Assembly (NCBI GenBank): GCA_019636755.1
Contig: JAHBWZ010000003.1
Location: 1-64,000 of the forward strand
Source: Phycisphaeraceae bacterium
Lineage (GTDB): Bacteria > Planctomycetota > Phycisphaerae > Phycisphaerales > SM1A02
Reading direction: 5' to 3'
DNA length: 64,000 nucleotides
A model generated the notes under the pieces. That model was not told the DNA's origin. It made no database searches and saw only the letters and a list, made by a program, of their open reading frames with translations. Each line of letters starts with the position of its first letter. The stretch's first letter is position 1. This document shows positions 46,725-55,361 of this stretch, in pieces. Both the position numbers and the translations under genes were made by a program.

Positions 46725-47660
46725 TCATGCCTCCGGGAAGTCGTGCTGCGCCATGTACCGCCCCGTGGCCTGGCGGAGGAGCTGACGGAGCAGGTCGTTC
46801 GCCAGTGACGACGCGCCGAAGCGGAAGAGCCCGGGCGTGAGCCAGTCGGCCCCAAGCGTCTCATTCACCATGACCAGGTGGTGAATCGCCTGCTTCGCCG
46901 TGCGGATGCCGCCCGCCGGTTTCATGCCGATCCGGACGCCCGTGGCGCGGTGGTGATCGCGGATCGCCTCCAGCATGATCAGCACGACGGGCATGGTCGC
47001 CGCCGGCTGGACTTTGCCGGTCGACGTCTTGATGAAGACCTCCCCGTCGTGCACGTCGCCCTCGGCGGCGACGGCCTCGAGCACGAGGTCGCTGGCCATC
47101 CGGACGTTGTCGTACGTTTCCAGTTCCCCGGTCTCGAGGATCACCTTGAGATGCGCCGTGCGCCCGCCTTCGCCGACGGTCCGGCAGGCGCGGAGCACGT
47201 GACGGACTTCCTCGGCCACGTCGCGGCGGCGACCGGCGAGGAAGGCGCCGCGGCTGATCACCATGTCGATCTCATCGGCGCCGGCGTCGATCGCGCTGCG
47301 CACGTCGGCAAGCCGGATCTCCAGCGGGTACTGACCGCTCGGAAAGCCGGTCGCAACCGACGCGACGCGCACCGTCGATCCGCGCAGTGCCGCTGCGGCG
47401 ACCGGCACGAGCGCGGGATACACGCAGACGGCGGCGGCGGAAGGCACCGGCGGATCGAGCGGGATGTCACACGGATGGATCGCCTTCCGGCAGAGTCCGC
47501 GCACCTTGGCCGGTGAGTCCCTGCCCTCCAGCGTCGTCAGGTCCAGCATCGAGAGCGCGGTCCGCAGGAGGCGCACTTTCGACGCGGTCTTGATCGACCG
47601 CCGGGTGAACGACACCGCCCGCTGCTCCAGCATGACGGAATCGACGGGACGACGGCGCAT
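46725..47660 (-). CDS. deoC: deoxyribose-phosphate aldolase
   Basis: This 311-residue class I aldolase cleaves 2-deoxyribose-5-phosphate to glyceraldehyde-3-phosphate and acetaldehyde. Motifs are LDLTTLEGRDSPAKVRGLC, AAAVCVYPALVPVAAAAL, ATGFPSGQYPLEIRLADVRS, GADEIDMVISRGAFLAG, HLKVILETGEL, the Schiff-base lysine in EVFIKTSTGKVQP, and MKPAGGIRTAKQAIHHL. The N-terminus is longer than in the short E. coli-like type. It forms an operon with the aldehyde dehydrogenase, a scavenging route for deoxynucleosides to acetate. Confidence 0.93.
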   Translation of the reverse strand: MRRRPVDSVMLEQRAVSFTRRSIKTASKVRLLRTALSMLDLTTLEGRDSPAKVRGLCRKAIHPCDIPLDPPVPSAAAVCVYPALVPVAAAALRGSTVRVASVATGFPSGQYPLEIRLADVRSAIDAGADEIDMVISRGAFLAGRRRDVAEEVRHVLRACRTVGEGGRTAHLKVILETGELETYDNVRMASDLVLEAVAAEGDVHDGEVFIKTSTGKVQPAATMPVVLIMLEAIRDHHRATGVRIGMKPAGGIRTAKQAIHHLVMVNETLGADWLTPGLFRFGASSLANDLLRQLLRQATGRYMAQHDFPEA

Positions 47661-47764
47661 GCGCGCAGTCTACCACCGCCCCAGTGGTGCCGAGCGGCGC
47701 GACCGGGTGCGGATCAGTCGCCTTCCCGGCACCGGCGCGTCGCGTGGGGTGCTCGGTACGCCAG

Positions 47765-47807
47765 CGCCCCCGGCTTCGCCGCGAGGGCGAGTCGGAGCCG
47801 GGGGGCG
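47765..47807 (-). terminator. hairpin downstream of the repeat protein gene
   Basis: CGCCCCCGGCT (47765-47775) pairs with AGCCGGGGGGCG (47796-47807, one base bulged). The loop contains a second small stem, TCGCC-GCGAG-GGCGA. It begins 25 bases past the stop of the minus-strand gene at 47833. There is no U-run. Confidence 0.45.
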
Positions 47808-47832
47808 GTGTCGTGTCAGGGAAGTCGCACCG

Positions 47833-49266
47833 TCAGAGTTCACACGGCCCGAACGAGCCCAGGACGATCAGGAGGTCGCTGAAGTCCACGGTGCCGTCGC
47901 CGTTCAGATCCGCGCGGCAGACCGGGCACGGTCCCCAGCGACCGAGCAGGTGCAGCAGATCCGAGAATCCGATGAACCCGTCGAAGTCAAGGTCGGCATC
48001 GCAGAAGACGGCGCCCTGGCACTCGTCGGGAATGCCGTCGTGGTTGTGATCGGGGCTGTTGCCGGTGGCGATGTCGCACGAGTCGGGAATGCCGTTGCTG
48101 TTGCAGTCGCCGTCGCCGATCGGCATGAACGAGAGCTCCGCCTCCACCCAGGATGTGCAGAGCGGCGGGAAGGCGTCAACCGCCGCGGACGGCTGGATCT
48201 GGATGAAGGCGACGCCGCCGCCGGTCAGATCGAACCACACCGCAGGCGGGATGGTGATCGAGTCTTCGCTGTACGGGTTGGCGCAGTCACTGCCGACGGT
48301 CTCGAAGACACGACCCATGATCGTGCCGTTCACCCGGATCGTGAAGAACTCGACCGGTGAACCGATGTCAGCAACCGCGCGAACGGTGAGTGTGAGCGCC
48401 GTCCCCGGCTCCTGGATGCCACTGAGGACCCATGTCGCCGAATGGCCGGTCCCGATCGGTGAGTACACCGGCGAGGTGTACTCCAGCGCCACGACCTCAC
48501 ATTCATCCGGGATGCCGTTGCCGTTGCAGTCCCAGGCGCCCTGGGCGATGTCGCAGTCGTCCGGGATGCCGTTGCCGTTGCAGTCATTGCCCGCGAGCTG
48601 GCACTCGTCCGGGATACCGTCGCTGTTGCAGTCACTGCTCGGACCGAAGGCGATGTCGCAGGAGTCCGGGATGCCGTTGCCGTTGCAGTCCTGTGAGACC
48701 CCGCCCGCGATGTCGCAGGAGTCCGGGATGCCGTTGCCGTTGCAGTCCTGTGAGAACCCGCCCGAGATGTCGCAGGAGTCCGGGATGCCGTTGCCATTGC
48801 AGTCCCTGGCGAATCCGGAGGCGATGTCGCACTCGTCCGGGAGTCCGTTGCCGTTGCAGTCCTGCGAGAGTCCGGAGAGGATGTCGCACTGGTCCGGGAT
48901 CCCGTTGAGATTGCAGTCCGTCGCGGTCCCGTTCAGGAACTCGCACTGGTCGGGCACGCCGTCGCCGTCGCAGTCCGGCTCGCACTCGTCCGGGATCTCG
49001 TTGCCGTTGCAGTCGGCACTTCCGCCGAAGACGACATCGCAGATGTCCGGGATGCCGTTGGCATTGCAGTCCCGGTACAGGCCCGAGGCGATGTCGCACT
49101 CGTCGGGAACGCCGTTTCCGTCGCAGTCCTGGCTGGTGCCGTTCGCGATGTCGGTGGCGTCCGGGATGCCGTTCTGGTTGCAGTCGGGTCCGGCGGCGCC
49201 CAGCAGCGCGGCGAGCGCGACGGCGCCGAGCGCGGGCACGATTCCACTCCGTGTTCGAGACGACAT
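47833..49266 (-). CDS. secreted protein with ~17 DCNGNGIPD calcium-type repeats and dockerin-like pair
   Basis: The 477-residue protein has signal peptide MSSRTRSGIVPALGAVALAA and a cut near GAA. About 240 residues follow of tandem ~16-residue units of the form DCNGNGIPDxCDIAxGxSx, some shortened. A beta-rich domain of ~130 residues comes next (SGIQEPGTALTLTVRAVADI). One more repeat follows, then ADLDFDGFIGFSDLLHLLGR and ADLNGDGTVDFSDLLIVLGS at the C-terminus. The DxDxNGxxD loops should bind many calcium ions and stiffen the chain outside the cell. Ribosome site AGGAGGAG and ATG 49266 define the start. It lies 88 bases behind the larger Cys-rich gene, probably in its transcript. Confidence 0.82.
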   Translation of the reverse strand: MSSRTRSGIVPALGAVALAALLGAAGPDCNQNGIPDATDIANGTSQDCDGNGVPDECDIASGLYRDCNANGIPDICDVVFGGSADCNGNEIPDECEPDCDGDGVPDQCEFLNGTATDCNLNGIPDQCDILSGLSQDCNGNGLPDECDIASGFARDCNGNGIPDSCDISGGFSQDCNGNGIPDSCDIAGGVSQDCNGNGIPDSCDIAFGPSSDCNSDGIPDECQLAGNDCNGNGIPDDCDIAQGAWDCNGNGIPDECEVVALEYTSPVYSPIGTGHSATWVLSGIQEPGTALTLTVRAVADIGSPVEFFTIRVNGTIMGRVFETVGSDCANPYSEDSITIPPAVWFDLTGGGVAFIQIQPSAAVDAFPPLCTSWVEAELSFMPIGDGDCNSNGIPDSCDIATGNSPDHNHDGIPDECQGAVFCDADLDFDGFIGFSDLLHLLGRWGPCPVCRADLNGDGTVDFSDLLIVLGSFGPCEL

Positions 49267-49354
49267 GGTTCTTTCTCCTCCTCCGGCCGACCGATCCCTC
49301 CCAGGTACGGCGCCGGGCGGCATGTGTGCGGGCCGTCATGGGCCCGCGCGTGGG

Positions 49355-52300
49355 CTATGGACAGATCGTTCCCCAGTTGGACAGGATCAGCAGGACATCG
49401 TCGAAGCCGACGGACCCGTCGCCGGAGAGATCGGCGGGGCAGTCGGGCTCATCCGTGCATACGCCGGCACCGCACGCGATGCCGGCCCCGACCCAGGCGC
49501 CGCCGAAGGCATCGCAGCCCTCGAGCGTGAGTTGCCCGCATGAACCGTCGGGAAGGCAGCACGCGCCCGCAAGATCGCAGGCGAGGTGCGCGCAGTTCGT
49601 GCAGTTGCCCTGGAACCGGCCGGCGCGATCGAAGCACTCCTGCTCGCTGAGCAGCATGCAGGCGCCGGTGGGAAGGCAGCATGCCCCGTGTGGATCGCCC
49701 GCGGCGAGTTCCGGGTATGCCCCGCACCCGGCGCCCGCGCCGCACGGCAGGAAATTGCAGGCGATGCGGCCGCCGAGGATCAGCGTGCAGTACACCGGAT
49801 TGGCCGGCACGCAGCAGCCGTCACACAGGTAGCACCCGGTCTGCGACACGTCGCCGGAGCAGGGCAGCACATCGCAGGGTTCCTCCGGCCTGCCGGCGCA
49901 GCGGAGGCACTCGAAGTCCGGGAGCGAGCAGGAGATTCCGATGCCGTCGCAGAGTGCGAACGGGGCACAGAAGACATCGGCACAGCTCGTGCAGACATCC
50001 GACCAGATCACGCCGCCGTTCAGCACGCATTCCACGATGCTCTCCACGAGAATGCAGCCACCGTCGCAGAGACAGCAGGCACCGAAGGGCGTACAGGGCT
50101 CCGGAATGTCTTCGCACCGGATGCAGATGCCGCCGGCGTTGAAGATGCCGCCCTGCGCCGCGCAGCTGCTCTCGGTCACGAAGACGCATTCCCCGGTGCA
50201 GAGACAGCAGGCACCGGGATACTCGCAGACCGTGGTGGCGCAGTCGGTGCACTCGCCGTGCCAGATGCCGTCCAGGGCCAGGCAGTCCGCCTCCGGAAGC
50301 GCCTGGCAGACGCCGCTGCCGAACCCGCAGAAGCAGCAGGCGCCGATGGGCGGGCACTCGATGCCGGCGCAGACGCTGCATGCGCCCTGCCAGACGCCCC
50401 TGGCGGCCAGGCACTCGTCTTCCTCGAGGTCGTCGATGCAGCCGTCGCAGAAGCAGCACGCGCCCCACGGCTCGCAGACGGTCGTGCTGTCCGTGCACGC
50501 GGTGCAGACGCCCTGGTACCGTCCACCCTGCGCGAGGCAGTCGTCCGGCGTCGTCCGGACACAGTCGCCGTCACAGAGGCAGCAGGCGCCGATCTCCGGG
50601 CAGGTGACGGTCATGCACGTCGAGCAGTGCCCCTGGTAGACGCCGCCGGCGGCTTCGCACGCCTCCGGGCTGCCTTCCGTACACGATTCGTCGCAGAAGC
50701 AGCATGCACCGAGCAGCGGGCAGGTGACCTCGGCGCAGGACAGGCATGCGCCCTGGAAGATCCGACCCGAGGCGAGGCAGGCGCCCTGTTCGATGAACTC
50801 GCACGATCCATCGCAGGGGCTGCAGCAGGCGCCGATCACCGGGCATCCGGCGCTCCCGCAGGCGAGGCAGTCCTGCTGGTAGACGCCGCCGGCGGCGCTG
50901 CACGCGTCCGGCGTGACGTAGGTGCACGTGCCGTCACAGGGATGGCAGCACGCGCCGAACCGGTCGCACTCGACCTCCGCACAGGTGACGCAGTGGCCGC
51001 GGTAGAGGCCGCCCGACGCGGCACAGTCATCCGGTGACACGTAGACACACGATCCATCGCAGGGGTGGCAGCACGCGCCCAGGGGGATGCAGCCGGCCGA
51101 TTCGCAGGGGATGCAGTCGCCCTGGTAAAGCCCGCCCGCGATCGCACACGCCTCCGGCGTGACATAGGTACACGTTCCGTCGCAGGGATGGCAGCACGCG
51201 CCGACCTCCGGGCAGTCGACCTGGGCGCAGGGCGTGCAGTCGGCCTGGTAGACGCCGCCGGATTGCATGCACGCCTCCGGCGAGACGTAGGTGCATGTTC
51301 CGTCGCAGGGGTGGCAGCACGCGCCCAGGTGCACGCACGCGACGTCCCCGCACGCGGTGCAGTCGCCGGCGTACGTGCCGCCGGCGGCGGCGCATGCCGC
51401 CGCGGTCTGGATGGAGCACGTGCCGTCGCAGGGATGGCAGCAGGCGCCGAAGCCCGGCGCGCAGGGCATGTCCGCACACTCGGCACAGGTGCCCAGGTAG
51501 ACGCCGCCGAGCGACTGGCACGTCTCGCCGGAGACCTCGACGCAGGCGCCGTCACAGAGGCAGCACGCGCCGAACGGGAAGCAGGGCGGATCGAGGTCAT
51601 CGCAGTCCGAGCAGTCGCCGCGGTAGATCCCGTTCGCCTCGGCACACGCGCTGACCGTCAGGACTTCGCAGACGCCGGGGCAGAGACAGCAGGCGCCGAA
51701 CGGCTCGCAGCCGGGCGAGTCGCAGCTCCCGCACCTGGTCCACGCGCCTCCGGCCGCGGCACAGGCCGCCTCCGTGACATCGGGCAGACAGGCGCCGTCA
51801 CAGAGGCAGCAGTTGCCGAAGGGAATGCAGGTCGCCGTGTCGCACGTGGTGCAGTCGCCCTGGTACTGTCCGCCCTGCGCCTCGCAGGCAAGTTCGGTCG
51901 AAACGATGCACTGGCCGGTGCAGAGACAGCAGGCGCCGAACGGGATGCACTCGACGGACGTACACGGCGTCAGGTCCGCCGTGTACTGGCCGCCCGCGGC
52001 CAGGCAGTCCCGCGGCGTCAGCAGCACGCAGGCGCCGTCGCACAGGCAGCACGCACCGGCGTTGTCGAAGAAGTAGGTGATGCGGGCGACGGCTTCCTGT
52101 TCGAGGATCGCGTTGGTGAACGTGAATTCGCCCGAACTGGCGAACGTGAAGCGGGCCGCGCCGCCGACGCTCATCGGCAGAGGACTCCCCGGCAGGATCA
52201 CCTGCGCGAGCAGGACCGGATCCTGCGTGACGTAGGACCAGTCGCCGCGATACGTGAGAGCGCCACCGTACTGGCAGGACCCGCCCGGCGGAAGCGTCGG

Positions 52301-53170
52301 CGGATCGCAGGTGACGATTTCGTCGAAGGACAGGACGGGCGTCTGCCCCGCTTCGAGCGGGACGGCAGTTACCCAGGCCACGCCCTGGATGCGCGCGTTG
52401 GTGGCCATGTCTCCCGAACCGCCGTTCTCCACGACCGCCAGCGCGTGCACGCCTACGTCGATGCGGAACGAGAGTCCGCGCAAGACGCGAAGGCCGTCCA
52501 TGCCGTCGAAGCGCTCGACCGGCAGCGGGACGACCGTCGGATTCGCCGGATTCCCGCTGGGCGCAAGGCGGATCGCCGTCGTGTGCGCGACGGCCGGGCA
52601 GGGATCATCGAGGCAGTCGCGTCCCTCGCCGAGGAACAGCCCCCCGGCCTGCGCGCAGTCGTCCGAGGCATAGCCAGGCTGGCAGGTACCGTCCGGCAGG
52701 CAGCAGGCGCCGGTGCACTCGAAACTCCGACACACCGCTGGGTACCCGAGGTACTGTCCGCCGGCATCGCCGCAGTCGTGGTAGCGATGCGGTACGCACA
52801 CGCCGTCCGGCAGGCAGCACGTCCCGAGGATCGGGCAGACAGTGGTCGGGGAACACTGCGCCGACGGCGTGAACGAGCCGCCGAGCGCCGCGCACGCCGG
52901 GCCGGTCATGGGGCCCTGGCATCGCAGGTCAGGAAGGCAGCAGGCGCCCAGCGCGGCGCAGTCGATGTCGTCGCAGGTCGTACCGGGGCCGGCGAAGACG
53001 CCACCAGCGCTCTGACAGAATCCCTCGGAAACGTCGAAACAGTCGCCCTGAAAGCAGCAGGCCCCGTCCTGCGCCTGCGCCGGCGCGGACACGCACAGCA
53101 GGACCAGCAGGACAGCCAGCAGCGCAGGCGCGGCGGCAGACCACCCCCAGCCAGGCCCTCTCGCTCGCAT
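49355..53170 (-). CDS. giant secreted Cys-rich modular protein (23 GACC modules) with dockerin-like end
   Basis: The 1271-residue protein opens with signal APALLAVLLVLLCVSAPAQA. I count 23 modules of about 36-42 residues beginning GACC, GTCC or GNCC. Each follows the plan CC-x-xDGxC-x5-C-x5-GGxYxGxC-x2-C-xxxxC: for example FGACCHPCDGTCTYVTPDAC and LGACCFCDESCTEGSPEACE. After the fourth module a non-Cys domain of ~165 residues intervenes (TTAIRLAPSGNPANPTVVPL). The last residues carry PADLSGDGSVGFDDVLLILS and end NWGTICP. Hundreds of cysteines imply disulfide-bonded knots in the periplasm or outside. I know the GACCLPDGTC motif from planctomycete proteins but no function. Start ATG 53170 has GGAGG upstream. 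Confidence 0.85.
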   Translation of the reverse strand: MRARGPGWGWSAAAPALLAVLLVLLCVSAPAQAQDGACCFQGDCFDVSEGFCQSAGGVFAGPGTTCDDIDCAALGACCLPDLRCQGPMTGPACAALGGSFTPSAQCSPTTVCPILGTCCLPDGVCVPHRYHDCGDAGGQYLGYPAVCRSFECTGACCLPDGTCQPGYASDDCAQAGGLFLGEGRDCLDDPCPAVAHTTAIRLAPSGNPANPTVVPLPVERFDGMDGLRVLRGLSFRIDVGVHALAVVENGGSGDMATNARIQGVAWVTAVPLEAGQTPVLSFDEIVTCDPPTLPPGGSCQYGGALTYRGDWSYVTQDPVLLAQVILPGSPLPMSVGGAARFTFASSGEFTFTNAILEQEAVARITYFFDNAGACCLCDGACVLLTPRDCLAAGGQYTADLTPCTSVECIPFGACCLCTGQCIVSTELACEAQGGQYQGDCTTCDTATCIPFGNCCLCDGACLPDVTEAACAAAGGAWTRCGSCDSPGCEPFGACCLCPGVCEVLTVSACAEANGIYRGDCSDCDDLDPPCFPFGACCLCDGACVEVSGETCQSLGGVYLGTCAECADMPCAPGFGACCHPCDGTCSIQTAAACAAAGGTYAGDCTACGDVACVHLGACCHPCDGTCTYVSPEACMQSGGVYQADCTPCAQVDCPEVGACCHPCDGTCTYVTPEACAIAGGLYQGDCIPCESAGCIPLGACCHPCDGSCVYVSPDDCAASGGLYRGHCVTCAEVECDRFGACCHPCDGTCTYVTPDACSAAGGVYQQDCLACGSAGCPVIGACCSPCDGSCEFIEQGACLASGRIFQGACLSCAEVTCPLLGACCFCDESCTEGSPEACEAAGGVYQGHCSTCMTVTCPEIGACCLCDGDCVRTTPDDCLAQGGRYQGVCTACTDSTTVCEPWGACCFCDGCIDDLEEDECLAARGVWQGACSVCAGIECPPIGACCFCGFGSGVCQALPEADCLALDGIWHGECTDCATTVCEYPGACCLCTGECVFVTESSCAAQGGIFNAGGICIRCEDIPEPCTPFGACCLCDGGCILVESIVECVLNGGVIWSDVCTSCADVFCAPFALCDGIGISCSLPDFECLRCAGRPEEPCDVLPCSGDVSQTGCYLCDGCCVPANPVYCTLILGGRIACNFLPCGAGAGCGAYPELAAGDPHGACCLPTGACMLLSEQECFDRAGRFQGNCTNCAHLACDLAGACCLPDGSCGQLTLEGCDAFGGAWVGAGIACGAGVCTDEPDCPADLSGDGSVGFDDVLLILSNWGTICP

Positions 53171-53286
53171 GTCCGCTGCCTCCTGCCTCCCGCCCCGGCT
53201 GGGCCCTTGAACCACCCGTCCCGGGCGGCATCAGCAGCGGGCTGATACCGCGACGGTCGGTCCCACCTCAGTGCGGGCAGGGTCCG

Positions 53287-53292
53287 ATTATA
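53287..53292 (-). promoter_or_regulatory. -10 box (TATAAT) for the Cys-rich gene
   Basis: Read on the minus strand the hexamer is a perfect TATAAT in GC-rich surroundings, 117 bases before the ATG at 53170. No matching -35 box sits at 16-18 bases, so an activator or alternative sigma factor may be involved. Confidence 0.5.
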
Positions 53293-53409
53293 CCGTGGGG
53301 CCCCGATCCCCCTGCGCGACCAAATCTCCTTGAATTGCAAGGGGTTACGGAGTCTCGACGGGGGCGGACCGCCCGCCGGGCCCGCGGGGCCGTTATCGGA
53401 CGGCCGGGG

Positions 53410-54231
53410 TCACTTCGCCCCGGTGAAGAACGTCCGGATCCGGTGGATCGTGACCGCCCGGCCGATCGCGGCGATCGACTCGGTGAGCGGGATCGCCTTC
53501 GGGCAGACCCGGACGCAGTTCTGCGCATTGCCGCAGTCCGAGACGCCGCCGGGCCCGGCGAGCGTCTCCAGCCGCACGCCCGCGAGCACGCGGCCCGTCT
53601 CGTGCTCGTTGAAGAGCCGAGCCTGGCTGATCGCGTGGGCGCCGATGAACGATCGATCCCACTCGGACCGATCCGGCTCCAGCGTGAACTGCGGGCATGC
53701 CTCAAGGCAGCAGCCGCAGCTCATGCACTCGCTCAGCGTGTACCGGGTCTGCTGGTGCTCCGGCGTGGACTTCGGCCCGGCGCCCAGGTGATACGTGCCG
53801 TCGATCGGCACCCACGCGCGGACGCGCTCCAGGTTGTGGAAGAGCCGGGCACGATCCACCATCAGGTCACGCACCGTCGGGAACCGGCTCATCGGCTCCA
53901 GGGTGATGATGTCGCCGTGCCTCGGGGCAATCCGATCGACGAGCGCACTGCACGCCTGCCGGACGTGGCCGTTGACCACCATCGTGCACGCGCCGCACAC
54001 CTCTTCAAGGCAGCCCGAGTCGTACACGACGGGCGTGGTCTGCCGGCCCTCGACGGTCACCGGGTGTGCGGCGATCCACTGGAGGCACGAGATGATGTTG
54101 GCGCCGGACTGCACCGGCACGTCGAACTCCTCCCAGCGCGGCGCGGCCTGCGGGGTGGCCTGTCGCTGGATCCGGAACCGGACGAGGCGCTCGGACTCGG
54201 GCCGGGTGGGCGTGCCGGCATCGGAAACCAT
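53410..54231 (-). CDS. sdhB: succinate dehydrogenase / fumarate reductase iron-sulfur subunit
   Basis: The 273-residue subunit carries the three cluster motifs: 2Fe-2S in DSGCLEEVCGACTMVVNG; 4Fe-4S in ECMSCGCCLEACP; 3Fe-4S in CGNAQNCVRVCPKAIPLTES. It moves electrons between the flavoprotein and the quinone-binding anchor of complex II. The spacing in the first motif (CxxxxCGxC) suits the non-classical type close to fumarate reductase. SdhA and SdhC are not next to it: the genes on both sides are unrelated. The menaquinone pathway enzyme MqnE at 5.4 kb fits the expected quinone. ATG 54231 has GGAG eight bases upstream. Confidence 0.92.
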   Translation of the reverse strand: MVSDAGTPTRPESERLVRFRIQRQATPQAAPRWEEFDVPVQSGANIISCLQWIAAHPVTVEGRQTTPVVYDSGCLEEVCGACTMVVNGHVRQACSALVDRIAPRHGDIITLEPMSRFPTVRDLMVDRARLFHNLERVRAWVPIDGTYHLGAGPKSTPEHQQTRYTLSECMSCGCCLEACPQFTLEPDRSEWDRSFIGAHAISQARLFNEHETGRVLAGVRLETLAGPGGVSDCGNAQNCVRVCPKAIPLTESIAAIGRAVTIHRIRTFFTGAK

Positions 54232-54377
54232 CGCGTGTGCTCCAGAGAGGTCGGGTGGGACCGTCGGGGTGCAGAGAATAGCACGCGCGCAGACTCCGGA
54301 GGGGGGCGGGATTGTGCCGATCAACCCATCGATCGGGTCCGGAACGCGGCGTGTCCGGCACCCGGCGGCTGCCCGAG

Positions 54378-55361
54378 ATGTCTCTTCCACTCCTCCGTCT
54401 TCTCCGTCCCGCCGACTGGGTCAAGAACGTCCTCGTCTTTCCGGCGTTCGTCTTCGGCCTGCCCGGCCTGCTGGAGCGGGGCGAATCCGTGCTGCCGCTC
54501 GCGGGCCGGTCGCTTGTCGCGTTCGCGGCGTTCTGCTGCATTTCCAGCGGCTTCTACGCGATCAACGACGTCATCGACGCGTCGCGCGACCGACTGCATC
54601 CGGTGAAGCGCCTCCGCCCCGTCGCGTCCGGCGCCGTCTCTGCCCGCGTCGCGCTCCTGCTGGGTGGAGCGCTCATCGCCGCCGCGCTGCTGCTGGCGGC
54701 CGTCATCGGCTGGATGCTCGTCGTGGTCCTGGTGGCGTACGCGGTCATGCAGATCGCGTACAACGTCGGCATCAAGCGGGTGATGTTTGTCGACGCGGTC
54801 ATCCTTGCCGCGGGCTTCGGCATGCGCGCCACCGCCGGCGCGGTGGCGATCGCCGTGCCGATCTCCGCATGGCTGCTGCTCTGCGTGTTCTTCCTCTGCC
54901 TCTTCCTTGCCTTCATCAAGCGGCTGTGCGACCTGACCAGTGCCCGGGAGGCGGGGAGCACATGGCGCAGTCCCGCCGGGTACGACGATCCGGGCGAACT
55001 GGACTGGCTGCTCGGCGTGAGTGCCGTGCTGTCGATCGTCACGTACCTGATGTACGCGCTCTCCGATCACGCGTGGGCGCTCTTCCAGTCCCGCGCGATC
55101 GGCTTCGCCATGCTCGTGCCGCTGCCGATGATCTGCATGCACCGGTTCTACCGGCTGGCCCGCCACGGCCACGCTGACAGTCCGCTGGAGGCGATCCGGA
55201 CCGATCGCATCATGGCCGCGGCGGCCGGGCTCTTCTCGCTGGGCGTCCTGGCGGCGATCTATGTGCCGCCCGTGCAGGCCGTCCTTGACCATGTCTTCCT
55301 TGCCCGCCCGGGCGGAGGGGCCCTGCACCCCGCCTGGCAACCTGCGCCGGCAGTGCCGTGA
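54378..55361 (+). CDS. UbiA-family prenyltransferase, DPPR-synthase-like
   Basis: The 327-residue membrane protein has about nine spans and the aspartate-rich motif NDVIDASRDRLHPVKRLRPV (NDxxDxxxDxxHPxKxxRP). This matches decaprenyl-phosphate phosphoribosyltransferase-like proteins better than quinone UbiA/MenA. RLLRPADWVKNVLVFPAFVF at the N-terminus is also typical of that branch. Such enzymes load phosphoribose on a polyprenyl phosphate, the route to a lipid-linked arabinose donor. It is followed by a GT-C-like membrane protein with a one-base overlap (TGATG), a plausible user of a lipid-linked sugar. The ATG at 54378 lacks a clear ribosome site. Confidence 0.82.
   Translation: MSLPLLRLLRPADWVKNVLVFPAFVFGLPGLLERGESVLPLAGRSLVAFAAFCCISSGFYAINDVIDASRDRLHPVKRLRPVASGAVSARVALLLGGALIAAALLLAAVIGWMLVVVLVAYAVMQIAYNVGIKRVMFVDAVILAAGFGMRATAGAVAIAVPISAWLLLCVFFLCLFLAFIKRLCDLTSAREAGSTWRSPAGYDDPGELDWLLGVSAVLSIVTYLMYALSDHAWALFQSRAIGFAMLVPLPMICMHRFYRLARHGHADSPLEAIRTDRIMAAAAGLFSLGVLAAIYVPPVQAVLDHVFLARPGGGALHPAWQPAPAVP

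Noticed and set aside
51065-53245. ~730-codon plus-strand frame opposite the Cys-rich protein, and another at 49586-51037
   Set aside because: They mirror the regular codon pattern of the cysteine modules. The minus strand has signal peptide, ribosome site and -10 box.
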